64,000 nucleotides of DNA from Paenibacillus sp. J23TS9 (GTDB lineage Bacteria; Bacillota; Bacilli; Paenibacillales; Paenibacillaceae): the NCBI RefSeq assembly GCF_018403225.1, contig NZ_BOSG01000001.1:744001-808000 (forward strand), given 5' to 3'. Positions 18,271 through 26,431 of this stretch are shown in pieces (position 1 is the stretch's first letter; every line of letters starts with the position of its first letter). Below the pieces are notes generated by a model. It was not told the DNA's origin and did not search any database. It saw nothing but the letters and a program-made list of their open reading frames with translations. The position numbers were made by a program, and so were the translations under genes.

Positions 18271-18858
18271 ATGTCGTCTATTGATACGGGGAAGGGGGAG
18301 AGAAAGATTGACGAAGAACGATTGATCGATCAAATCAGGCGCGGCGACCAGGCTGCATTCCAGATGCTTGTAGAGCATTACGGGCAGCATGTTTTCCAAA
18401 CCGCCTATTCTGTGCTAAAAGAACCGAAAGAAGCGGAAGACGCGGCACAGGAAGTTTTTTTGCAAGTCTATAAATCTCTCCCGGATTACCGTTCCCAAGG
18501 GTTCAAAACATGGATTACCCGCATCGCGGTACATAAAGCGATTGACGCCAAACGCAAGCTGAACAGGCGGCGGGAAGACCAAATGGCTGAAGGAGAGCTT
18601 ATCGAGCATCTGCCATCAGCTGAAGAGGATGTGCTGGGGCAGCTGGTCCGCCAAGAGAAAAAGATGCTGCTAGAGAGAAAAATGGACAGTTTGCCTGCCC
18701 AGCACAAGGATATTTTAATTCAATTTTATATACAGGAAAAAAGCTATGACCAGATTGCCAGGGAGCAGGATATTGCGGTGAAAACTGTGGAGTCAAGATT
18801 GTACCGGGCAAGAAGCTGGATTCGCAACCACTGGAAGGAGGAAGAATGGAATGAGTGA
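18271..18858 (+). CDS. ECF-type RNA polymerase sigma factor
   Basis: About 195 aa from ATG 18271. Region 2 has DAAQEVFLQVYKSLPDYRSQG and WITRIAVHKAIDAKR; region 4 has DQIAREQDIAVKTVESRLYRARSWIR. Group ECF sigma of the SigW/SigX type. The start is uncertain: the best ribosome binding site (GGGGGAG near 18294-18300) precedes ATT 18307, giving a protein that begins with the usual DEERLID region; a long open frame also extends up to 18211. It overlaps the next gene by 8 bases, which encodes its likely anti-sigma factor. Confidence 0.88.
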   Translation: MSSIDTGKGERKIDEERLIDQIRRGDQAAFQMLVEHYGQHVFQTAYSVLKEPKEAEDAAQEVFLQVYKSLPDYRSQGFKTWITRIAVHKAIDAKRKLNRRREDQMAEGELIEHLPSAEEDVLGQLVRQEKKMLLERKMDSLPAQHKDILIQFYIQEKSYDQIAREQDIAVKTVESRLYRARSWIRNHWKEEEWNE

Positions 18859-19306
18859 CAACAGGCAGTCAATACTGACAATCGAGGAATGGATAGCTTA
18901 TATTCGTGGTGAAATCCCGCAGGGGCAGGCCGAATGGATGGAAACGCTCCTTCTTGAGGATGAAACTGCTTTTTCACTGTATATGCAGGCCATGGATATG
19001 GAAGCGGATGGTCTTCCTGTGATGGGAAATCCGGAGCAGTTTGTACAGAATGTCATGAATCAGCTTGAAATACCGGAAGTCAATAATATACCCATGGAGC
19101 AAAAAGACAACAGGCGTCGTTGGTATGAGCACCGATTGTTCCATTATGCGATAGCAGCCTGCTTAACCTTGATCTTCCTCTCGGCAGGGTGGTTCGATAA
19201 GCTTACGCCTGGGCCACAGCAGGTTAATGCCCATGCAAACAAAGCTTCCTACAGCGAGGAGCTCGTTCGAGTGACGACGGGGTGGCTTGACCGGATTAAG
19301 CCTTAA
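18851..19306 (+). CDS. Putative anti-sigma factor, single-pass membrane protein
   Basis: 151 aa. Cytoplasmic N-terminus of about 95 residues with a short helical ASD-like region (LTIEEWIAYIRGEIP... ), then one transmembrane segment at about 97-113 (YAIAACLTLIFLSAGWF) and a short external tail. No zinc motif (HxxxCxxC) is present. The call rests on membrane topology and overlap with the ECF sigma gene. Confidence 0.7.
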   Translation: MSDNRQSILTIEEWIAYIRGEIPQGQAEWMETLLLEDETAFSLYMQAMDMEADGLPVMGNPEQFVQNVMNQLEIPEVNNIPMEQKDNRRRWYEHRLFHYAIAACLTLIFLSAGWFDKLTPGPQQVNAHANKASYSEELVRVTTGWLDRIKP

Positions 19307-19345
19307 AAACTAATAAATAGATGAATATATCTGTTGAAAGGAAAG

Positions 19346-20578
19346 ATGAATTTGGAACCGTACCGCAATAAAATGACAGCCTTTATCCTCAATTTCATCC
19401 CTGGGCTGGGGCACTATTATATGGGAAGAAAAGGCAGAGGATTTATATATCCACTCCTGTTCTTTGGAGGAATCCTTCTCGGGTTTATGCTGTTTGTGGC
19501 CAGTAATGGTGAAGGAGCCGTCTTTGCACTAACAGCAGTCTGCGCGTTCGTCCTGTGGATCATCTGCATGCTGGATCTTATCGTCTATCTGCTGCGGATC
19601 CCTACTGTACAGAATAATCAATATCACTCAGGCGGATATGGTCCGAATATGCATCCCCCTTATGGTAATCCGGGCAATCCGCCTGCTGGAATGGGCATCT
19701 ATCCGGATCCGGAGGAGATGCAAGGGCAGCAAATGCATTCATTCCAGCCATATCCACCTCCAGCAAGCGCAGTAAGGAGTCCGGAGAGTGAGCGCTTTTA
19801 TACTATTTTGCTCTCCTTTGTACCGGGACTTGGACATCTTCATATGGGGTTGATGCAGCGCGGGCTTTCTTTTCTCATTGCTTTTTTCGGACTCGGCACG
19901 ATTATGTTTTTCCTGACGGGCTTGACCAGTCATACGATATTCCTGTTGTTCCTCGGTATACTCCCGATCATTTGGCTGTACTGTATGTTTGATGCCGTTC
20001 AGCTCATTCACCGCAGACAGGCGGGAGAAGTGCTTCAAGACCATAGTCTGTTCGACGATATGGAAGCAGGACGCGAGGAAGGCAAGCGCAGCAAAGTCAT
20101 TGCTACACTGTTGTCCGCTTTTCCAGGCGCAGGGCATATGTATCTTGGACTACAAAAGAGAGGACTTCAGCTCATGGTCATTTTCTTGGGCAGTGTATAT
20201 GTGCTGGATGTACTGCATTTATCGCTCTTTCTCTTTTTGATCCCGCTGATCTGGTTCTTCTCATTTTTTGATGGACTGCAGCAAACGAGCCGTTATGGAC
20301 GTGAGCCGCTGGTGGACCGCCCGATCGTGGAGGGCATATCGAATCATCAACGCTGGTTGGGCATCGGGCTGCTACTGCTCGGATTGTATTATGTGGTGAC
20401 CAGTTTTGTCATTCCCGTAATGAATAAGCTTTTACCTGATATGTATATCGATGATCGAATCAGTCAATATTTTAAGCCGGTGATCGTTTCGATACTCCTG
20501 ATTGCTGGCGGAATCAAACTGATGATGGGTACAGAAGAGAAGCGTTCGAGCAGGGAGGAGAAGCGGCATGGAAAGTGA
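19346..20578 (+). CDS. Multi-pass membrane protein with three TM2-like repeats
   Basis: About 410 aa. Three internal repeats share the pattern F(I/V/F)PG.GH.(Y/H)(M/L)G...RG followed by two hydrophobic helices: near residues 13-32, 154-175 and 252-274. This is the TM2-domain pattern tripled. A Pro/Gly-rich linker (about 90-145) separates repeats 1 and 2. The start may instead be TTG 19352, which has better spacing from AAAGGA. Cotranscribed with the ECF sigma/anti-sigma pair, so probably part of an envelope response. Function unknown. Confidence 0.7.
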   Translation: MNLEPYRNKMTAFILNFIPGLGHYYMGRKGRGFIYPLLFFGGILLGFMLFVASNGEGAVFALTAVCAFVLWIICMLDLIVYLLRIPTVQNNQYHSGGYGPNMHPPYGNPGNPPAGMGIYPDPEEMQGQQMHSFQPYPPPASAVRSPESERFYTILLSFVPGLGHLHMGLMQRGLSFLIAFFGLGTIMFFLTGLTSHTIFLLFLGILPIIWLYCMFDAVQLIHRRQAGEVLQDHSLFDDMEAGREEGKRSKVIATLLSAFPGAGHMYLGLQKRGLQLMVIFLGSVYVLDVLHLSLFLFLIPLIWFFSFFDGLQQTSRYGREPLVDRPIVEGISNHQRWLGIGLLLLGLYYVVTSFVIPVMNKLLPDMYIDDRISQYFKPVIVSILLIAGGIKLMMGTEEKRSSREEKRHGK

Positions 20579-21338
20579 TCGTCCGCAAACGCATATGGTG
20601 TTTGGTGAAACACTGGTGCCGCAGCCTTTTCCAGGTTCTTCTTTAGAATCAGATGCTGCGCTCACTTCCCAGAGGCACTGGCGGGTAGGCACATTCTCCA
20701 TGGGACTTTCCATTTTCATGCTTGGCATCATTATTTTCTTGTCGCAATGGCAGGGAAGCGATGTGTTCGACACTGCAATGACGTGGTGGCCTATCATCTT
20801 TATTTTATTGGGCCTTGAGATTCTGCTGTACACTTTGTTTTTTCGTAAAAACGGGAAAATGTCTTATGATGTGCTGAGTGTGTTTTTTGTTGGCTTTCTG
20901 TCGCTCTGCTGCCTCGTATTTGCCGGCTTAAGCTCGCTAGGGGTCGTTGACGGTGTGCGAAAGTCACTGAACGAAGTGGAGCATACCATTACACTTCCGG
21001 AATGGACCGAGAATATACCGGCGGATGTCCATAATCTTGTTATTCAAGGGGATAACCCTTATCAAGTCAAAGTAGACCAGAGGAACGTGCAGGAAGTGCA
21101 TATGTTCGCAAACTTTCGGACCACGGCAGCGAATGCAGGCTTTCTGGATACTGACAGTCTAACGCAGATGAAGCGGGTTGGAGATACACTTTACATTATG
21201 TTCTCGGATCCACCTAAAAGTAATAGCATGTTTGGAGGGAGCTGGTCGCCGCTCAATATGACCGTCGTAGCCCCTAAGAGCCTGAAGGTGGAAATCCGCC
21301 GGAATGATGGCACGGTGATAGAGCCAGCAGATATGTAA
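20568..21338 (+). CDS. Membrane protein with LiaF/LiaI-like transmembrane region
   Basis: 256 aa. GGGAGGAG precedes the start, which overlaps the previous gene by 11 bases. Residues about 45-66, 71-91 and 98-121 are membrane helices with WWPIIFILLGLEILLYTLF, a pattern common to LiaI/LiaF-like and DUF5668 proteins. The C-terminal half is a soluble beta-rich domain, reminiscent of the DUF4097/adhesin type. Last gene of the sigma operon. A role in sensing or protecting the envelope is inference. Confidence 0.65.
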   Translation: MESDRPQTHMVFGETLVPQPFPGSSLESDAALTSQRHWRVGTFSMGLSIFMLGIIIFLSQWQGSDVFDTAMTWWPIIFILLGLEILLYTLFFRKNGKMSYDVLSVFFVGFLSLCCLVFAGLSSLGVVDGVRKSLNEVEHTITLPEWTENIPADVHNLVIQGDNPYQVKVDQRNVQEVHMFANFRTTAANAGFLDTDSLTQMKRVGDTLYIMFSDPPKSNSMFGGSWSPLNMTVVAPKSLKVEIRRNDGTVIEPADM

Positions 21339-21348
21339 ATTGTGGATG

Positions 21349-21373
21349 AAGGAGCAGAGACTGCTCCTTTTTT
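21349..21373 (+). terminator. Terminator after the ECF sigma operon
   Basis: AAGGAGCAG (21349-21357) pairs perfectly with CTGCTCCTT (21361-21369) around a 3-base loop, followed by T's. Confidence 0.92.
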
Positions 21374-21478
21374 CCGTTTTGGCAGGATTTCATATGAACT
21401 CCAATGGTTTGTCACCTATTAAGGGGTCTGTTAAGATGGTACCAGACTATAATTTTTAGAACAGTGAGTGTGATCAAA

Positions 21479-21808
21479 GTGGCGAATATAGAAGACTTGT
21501 TGAAGCTGGATATCCGGATTGGCACAATTACGAATGCTGAGGCTTTTACAAAAGCACGTAAGCCAGCGATCAAGCTGGAAATCGATTTTGGCGAGCTGGG
21601 GATAAAACGGTCTTCAGCACAAATCACCCAGAGATATACGCCGGGTCAGCTTGTCGGCAGACAAGTGGCTGCGGTGGTGAACTTCCCGCCTCGCAGGATT
21701 GCGGGTTTTGATTCGGAAGTGCTTGTGCTGGGCGGAGTTCCAGAAGAGGGTGACGTGGTGCTCTTGAAGCCGGACGTGGTGGTGCCTAACGGAACACCTA
21801 TTGCCTAA
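21479..21808 (+). CDS. csaA: CsaA-like tRNA-binding-domain protein / export chaperone
   Basis: 109 aa from GTG 21479, which gives the usual CsaA start ([16 protein letters not shown]) and the family length of about 110. The OB-fold tRNA-binding domain covers the whole protein ([35 protein letters not shown]). CsaA binds unfolded preproteins and SecA in B. subtilis. The frame is open back to 21404, but that extension has no family match and no ribosome binding site. Confidence 0.88.
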   Translation: MANIEDLLKLDIRIGTITNAEAFTKARKPAIKLEIDFGELGIKRSSAQITQRYTPGQLVGRQVAAVVNFPPRRIAGFDSEVLVLGGVPEEGDVVLLKPDVVVPNGTPIA

Positions 21809-21893
21809 AGGAGAGCCCTACGCATTGGGAATGAAGGCCCGATGTGATATAGTAGTAGAATGAATTTATGTGAGAAACGGAGCGATTATCAGG

Positions 21894-23462
21894 ATGGCTG
21901 AGAGAATACACAACAAGGCGAAAGGGAGCAAGGCGGGTAGCGGAGCGGACAAGCGAACTGCCAAACCGGCAGGTGCTCCTTCAGCCCGGACAAAAGCTGC
22001 CCATCCGAAGCAACAGCAGCAAGGTAAACCGCAAACATCCCAGAGAAATCTAAAGTCGACATATCGGCAGCAGAATCCTGCGAATAAACCGGCTGCTTCC
22101 GCGGAGAATGTCAAGTCCGGAGACCGGATCATTGTCACGATCAAGCGTATCGGCATCAATGGAGAAGGCGTCGGATATTACCGCCGCAAGGCTGTGTTTA
22201 TCGATGGCGCACTGCCGAATGAGGTGGTCAAGGCTAAAGTAATCAAAGTAGAGCCGGGATACCTGAACGGAGAGATTATCGAAATCGAAAAGCGCTCGCC
22301 GCAGCGGCAGGAGCCGCCTTGTCCCGTATACGGGATTTGTGGGGGCTGTCAACTGCAGCATATGACCTATGAGGCGCAGCTGCAGGCCAAGGAAGAAATT
22401 GTGCGGGAATCCTTCCAGCGATATGCGAGGCTGCAGGATATTCCGCTTCGACCGATCTTCGGCATGGACAATCCATGGGGGTACCGGAATAAAGCACAGC
22501 TTCAGGCAGGGCGAGAAGGAGAAGACATCATCGCAGGTCTGTATGCCGCAGGCTCGCATCGCCTGATCGATATCAGCGGATGTCCGATTCAGCATCCGGT
22601 GGTCAACCATGTCATCGAGCGGGTTAAGGAAGTGATGGAGGAGCTGCAGATCCCTGTCTACAATGAACGGACGCGTGAGGGAGCGATCCGGACCATCGTG
22701 GCTCGTGTAGGCCAAGCCACCGGCAAAGTGCAGCTGACGTTCATTACATCAACGGACCGTCTTCCTGATTCGAAACGACTGGTTGAAAAAATACGCGAGC
22801 GGCTGCCGATGGTGATTACGGTCGCACAAAACATCCATAAGGGCAAATCTCCACTTGTTTTCGGTAACAAGACCGTGATTCTATGGGGTGAAGAGCAGCT
22901 GGAGGAATCTCTCGGTGACGTGCGTTTCGCTTTGTCTCCGCGGGCATTCTTCCAACTGAATCCGGATCAGACGGTAAAGTTGTATAATGCCGTGCAGGAG
23001 GCTGCCGGGCTCAGCGGCTCAGAGCTTGTGGTCGATGCGTACTGCGGTACGGGTACGATCGGACTTTGGCTTGCACCGTTCGCACAGGAAGTCCGCGGGA
23101 TCGAGCTGATTCCCGAGGCGGTGCTGGATGCCCGCGACAACGCGAAATCTTCTGGCGTTGCTAACGCCCATTTCTATGAAGGGCGCGCCGAGCAGCTGCT
23201 GCCGGACTGGGTCAGCCGCGGTATCCGTCCCGACGTCGTGGTTGTCGATCCGCCGCGTACCGGGTGCGAACGTCCGCTTCTGGACGCCATCGTGAAATCC
23301 AAGCCTAAGCGGCTGGTGTATGTATCGTGCAACCCGGCAACTTTGGCAAAAGACTGCCAGGTGCTGCTGAACGGCGGCTATCATCTTGAGTGGGTACAGC
23401 CGGTGGATATGTTTCCGCAGACGAGTCATGTGGAGTGCTTATTATTGATGGTCCGAAAATGA
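21894..23462 (+). CDS. rlmD: 23S rRNA (uracil-C5)-methyltransferase, RlmD/RlmCD type
   Basis: 522 aa from ATG 21894 (GGAG 21880-21883). An unusual basic, Gln/Ala/Lys-rich low-complexity N-terminal tail of about 60 residues precedes a TRAM domain (GDRIIVTIKRIGINGEGVGYY). An Fe-S cysteine set follows (CPVYGICGGCQLQH), then a SAM domain with DAYCGTGTIGLWL and the catalytic VSCNPATLAKDC. Makes m5U in 23S rRNA. Which uridines (747 and/or 1939) cannot be told from sequence. Confidence 0.92.
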   Translation: MAERIHNKAKGSKAGSGADKRTAKPAGAPSARTKAAHPKQQQQGKPQTSQRNLKSTYRQQNPANKPAASAENVKSGDRIIVTIKRIGINGEGVGYYRRKAVFIDGALPNEVVKAKVIKVEPGYLNGEIIEIEKRSPQRQEPPCPVYGICGGCQLQHMTYEAQLQAKEEIVRESFQRYARLQDIPLRPIFGMDNPWGYRNKAQLQAGREGEDIIAGLYAAGSHRLIDISGCPIQHPVVNHVIERVKEVMEELQIPVYNERTREGAIRTIVARVGQATGKVQLTFITSTDRLPDSKRLVEKIRERLPMVITVAQNIHKGKSPLVFGNKTVILWGEEQLEESLGDVRFALSPRAFFQLNPDQTVKLYNAVQEAAGLSGSELVVDAYCGTGTIGLWLAPFAQEVRGIELIPEAVLDARDNAKSSGVANAHFYEGRAEQLLPDWVSRGIRPDVVVVDPPRTGCERPLLDAIVKSKPKRLVYVSCNPATLAKDCQVLLNGGYHLEWVQPVDMFPQTSHVECLLLMVRK

Positions 23463-23628
23463 GGTGTGGCCGTATTGCTCAAGCACGCTTATAAGTCAGT
23501 TCGTTAATGTTGTGGCTAAATTTATTCAAATGGAAACATTACAAGGTGGAGATGATCCTATTATCAGTATTTCGGACCTGCCTCAACAGTAATTGGTGAC
23601 TCATCTTGAACGTGATTGTAAAAATAAA
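23463..23628 (+). other. Intergenic stretch with possible C-terminal coding remnant
   Basis: One + frame reads through to a TAA near 23592 with a protein-like ending (QFVNVVAKFIQMETL then GGDDPIISISDLPQQ). It has no start codon with a ribosome binding site and no recognised family. It may be the tail of a decayed gene; codon choice alone does not settle it. Confidence 0.2.
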
Positions 23629-23652
23629 GAAAACTCCTATATAGGAGTTTTC
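23629..23652. terminator. Bidirectional terminator between rlmD and the aldo-keto reductase gene
   Basis: A perfect 24-base palindrome (GAAAACTCCTAT and its complement) with A and T runs on both sides. It can end transcription from rlmD and from the converging - strand gene. Confidence 0.85.
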
Positions 23653-23673
23653 TGATAAATGACTACTGTAAAT

Positions 23674-24630
23674 TTAGAAACGCCCCCCGGCAGCGAAGCC
23701 TTTTGGAGAGATACGTTCAATTTCTTCGAAATCCTCTGGAGTAAGTTGAACCTGCAAAGCGCCAAGATTCTCCTTAACCCGGTCTATTCGCTTTGTACCG
23801 GGAATTGGAACAATGAAATCTCCCTGGGCGAGCAGCCACGCCAAAGAAAGTTGAGCAGAGGTGGACCCTTTTCTTGAAGCCATTTGTTCGATCAGCTCTG
23901 CTACTTCCACATTTTTAAAGAAGTTATTGCCTTGGAACCGTTCATAATGTCGCCTATAATCATCCTCTGCCAAATCATCGAACTTTTTAATTTGTCCTGT
24001 CAGGAATCCCCGTCCCAGCGGGCTATAAGGTACAAAACCAATTCCTAATTCTTTAAGAACCGGAAGTACTTCATCTTCCACTTCTCTACTCCACAAAGAA
24101 TACTCCGTTTCCACTGCCGTAATGGGATGAATGGCGTGTGCACGACGGATGATATCAGCAGGTGCTTCGGAAAGACCGATATAACGGATTTTCCCATCTT
24201 TGACCAAGTCTGCCATCGTTCCAATGGTTTCTTCAATAGGGGTATTCGGATCGTAGCGGTGTTGATAGTAAAGGTCAATGTAATCCAATCCGAGATGGTA
24301 TAAGCTAGCATCCACGGATTTTTTAATATACGCCCGATCACCTTTGGGTCCCTGGGTATGCGTTACACCAAATTTCGTGGCAATCACCGCTTTATCCCGT
24401 TTATACTTAAGCGCCCGCCCTACCAACTTCTCATTTTCTCCAAACCGCTGCTGCGCAAATTCACCATAAATATCCGCTGTGTCAAACATAGTGACGCCGA
24501 TATCCAGCGCCTCATGAATCACGCGAACCGATTCCTCGTTATTCGGCATCATCATGGTTCCAAGACCTAATGCTGAAACCTCTAATCCCTCACGTCCAAG
24601 CTTCCTTTTTTGTATAGATTCCGACCTCAT
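23674..24630 (-). CDS. Aldo/keto reductase
   Basis: 318 aa; AGGAGG lies 7 bases before the ATG. TIM-barrel oxidoreductase with the catalytic Asp-Tyr-Lys-His set visible as [14 protein letters not shown] and LYYQHRYD, plus GLSEAP and the C-terminal NADPH-binding [18 protein letters not shown]. Close to the YhdN/IolS type. Probably cotranscribed with the SDR gene 64 bases upstream and under the divergent TetR. Substrate unknown. Confidence 0.92.
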   Translation of the reverse strand: MRSESIQKRKLGREGLEVSALGLGTMMMPNNEESVRVIHEALDIGVTMFDTADIYGEFAQQRFGENEKLVGRALKYKRDKAVIATKFGVTHTQGPKGDRAYIKKSVDASLYHLGLDYIDLYYQHRYDPNTPIEETIGTMADLVKDGKIRYIGLSEAPADIIRRAHAIHPITAVETEYSLWSREVEDEVLPVLKELGIGFVPYSPLGRGFLTGQIKKFDDLAEDDYRRHYERFQGNNFFKNVEVAELIEQMASRKGSTSAQLSLAWLLAQGDFIVPIPGTKRIDRVKENLGALQVQLTPEDFEEIERISPKGFAAGGRF

Positions 24631-24694
24631 GCATTCTACCTCCTAGAAATAATATGGATGGAACTCATTTTTGGATTTCCTCCTGCCTAACCTT

Positions 24695-25522
24695 TTATTT
24701 GGATTTACCCGAAGCTGGTATTGAAGCGGCAGTCTTAGATGAAGCAGGACGCGTCATTCGCTCGGTCATGATGACAGTAAATTTTCGTGTGAGAAAGCGA
24801 ACGCTTTGAGCCAGCCAATAATTGGAGGTTCCATCTATGATATAGCTTCGCCCTTTCTCGATCCCACGGAAGCCAGCTTTCACAACCGACTTGGGAGTGC
24901 CATTAATTCCTCCTGGCATTTCCGTTGTGCCAATCACATCGAAAAATTCCGTCTTGGTCGTTCCCGGGCATAATGCAAGAACGCGCACCCCAAGATGACG
25001 GTTTTCTGCAAAGACTGACTCAGTGAATGAAAGAACAAACGCTTTGGTAGCTGCATAAGTAGCCATATAGGGGATTGACTGAAAGGAGCCAAGGGAAGCT
25101 ACATTTACAATAATTCCATTCTTCTGCTGCTGCATATAGGGCAAAAATTGATGGGTCATATCCACGAGCGAAGCTACATTCAGGCTAATCATTTCCTGTT
25201 CTCGCTCACTCGAAATCTCCTCGAAACGACCGTGTGTACCGAAACCTGCATTATTGATCAGAATGTTGACGTTCAGGCCAAGCTCGGCAATTTGTTCAGC
25301 CAACAGTCGCACCGCACCTGGTTTAGATAAATCAGCTGGTAGGGCATATGCCTTTATACCGTATTTAGATGATAATTCCTTTGCCAGGGTCTCTAGTTTG
25401 TCCTTCGACCGGGCCACCACAATCACATGGCTGCCTTTAGCAGCCAGTTCCGAAGCGTATGCCTTGCCGATACCTGTTGAAGCACCGGTAACCAGTGCCA
25501 CCTTGCCTTTGTAATCGACCAT
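24695..25522 (-). CDS. Short-chain dehydrogenase/reductase
   Basis: 275 aa. Classical SDR: TGASTGIGKAYA cofactor motif near residue 13, NNAG (about 91-94), catalytic Ser in NVASLGSFQSIPYMATYAATKAF with YxxxK. The C-terminus is basic and Ser-rich. First gene of a two-gene unit with the aldo-keto reductase, facing a TetR gene across a region with repeated operators. A role in detoxifying a carbonyl or similar compound is inference. Confidence 0.92.
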   Translation of the reverse strand: MVDYKGKVALVTGASTGIGKAYASELAAKGSHVIVVARSKDKLETLAKELSSKYGIKAYALPADLSKPGAVRLLAEQIAELGLNVNILINNAGFGTHGRFEEISSEREQEMISLNVASLVDMTHQFLPYMQQQKNGIIVNVASLGSFQSIPYMATYAATKAFVLSFTESVFAENRHLGVRVLALCPGTTKTEFFDVIGTTEMPGGINGTPKSVVKAGFRGIEKGRSYIIDGTSNYWLAQSVRFLTRKFTVIMTERMTRPASSKTAASIPASGKSK

Positions 25523-25578
25523 TGTTAAAGCCTCCTGGATATAAAATTTGAGTTTCTGTGTTACTTAACCCATCGATT

Positions 25579-25773
25579 GGAATATTTATTCTACTTCACT
25601 ATAGGTTTTCAATATTTAAAAGTCAATTAAATTAGAAAAAACATTCTATTTTCATGAGATAAATGCGTTAAATAGCTAATTTTAAGTACATAACAGCTAA
25701 TTTAGTGGAATGTTTATTCCCTAAATTGACACACTTTTAAACAAGTTGTATGATTAGTCAGAATAAATATTCC
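25579..25773. promoter_or_regulatory. Repeated TetR operator candidates in the SDR-TetR divergent region
   Basis: GGAATATTTATTC at 25579-25591, GGAATGTTTATTCC at 25707-25720 (perfect 5-bp arms), and the inverse form GAATAAATATTCC at 25761-25773. A weaker relative (TAGAAAAAACATTCTA) lies near 25634-25649. The copies sit by both promoters, as expected for a TetR that represses itself and the SDR-AKR unit. Confidence 0.65.
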
Positions 25774-25788
25774 TTAGTGAGGTGCGAA

Positions 25789-26346
25789 ATGAGTAAACGT
25801 GAAGACATTTTGGTGGCAACCCTTGATTTAATTACGGAAGAGGGCTTGCAGTCCGTTACCTTTTCGAAAATCTTTAAGAGGGCAAATGTGGGTTCTAGCA
25901 CCTTTTATAATTATTATAAGAGCAAAGAGGAACTAGTTAGTGAGCTCTTTATGAATGCTCGTACTCATATGGGAGAAGCAGTTATGGTTGGATATGATCC
26001 CAGCCTGACTGTCTATGAAAGAATAAAAGGCATTCTAAAAAGCACGGCAGATTATGCGCTTAACTATCCCAAGGAGCTTTCATTTATTGAGAACTATTGT
26101 CAGTCACCCTATATCTCCGAAGAATTGAGGAATAAGTTAGATCCCTCGCATATCGAAATTTTCTCAATCATTGAAGAGGGTCAAAAACAGGGTATTATCC
26201 GAGAAATGGATATCATATTATGTTGCCAACTCGTCACTGGAATGATCAACTCTGTCATAAATGGCTATTTGGCAGGAAAATATTCTCTTGATGAATATCA
26301 GATTCAGCAGACTCTTGAAGCTTGCTGGAAAGCAATTAAGGTTTAG
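25789..26346 (+). CDS. TetR/AcrR family transcriptional regulator
   Basis: 185 aa from ATG 25789 (GTGAGGTG just upstream; an earlier in-frame ATG at 25750 lies within an operator copy). HTH: ILVATLDLITEEGLQSVTFSKI and SSTFYNYYKSKEELVSELF. The C-terminal ligand domain is the TetR_C type with no known ligand. Divergent from the SDR/aldo-keto reductase pair, which it probably controls. Confidence 0.9.
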   Translation: MSKREDILVATLDLITEEGLQSVTFSKIFKRANVGSSTFYNYYKSKEELVSELFMNARTHMGEAVMVGYDPSLTVYERIKGILKSTADYALNYPKELSFIENYCQSPYISEELRNKLDPSHIEIFSIIEEGQKQGIIREMDIILCCQLVTGMINSVINGYLAGKYSLDEYQIQQTLEACWKAIKV

Positions 26347-26431
26347 TGAAAGTGCTTGTGACAATATTAGGCGGACAACAAGTATCTAGAAAGTGATCCT
26401 GAGCGTCCAAGCTTTTCTCATTTGTTGTGAA

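Noticed and set aside
22050..22715. 221-aa - strand frame
   Set aside because: Opposite the rlmD-type gene; no family features.
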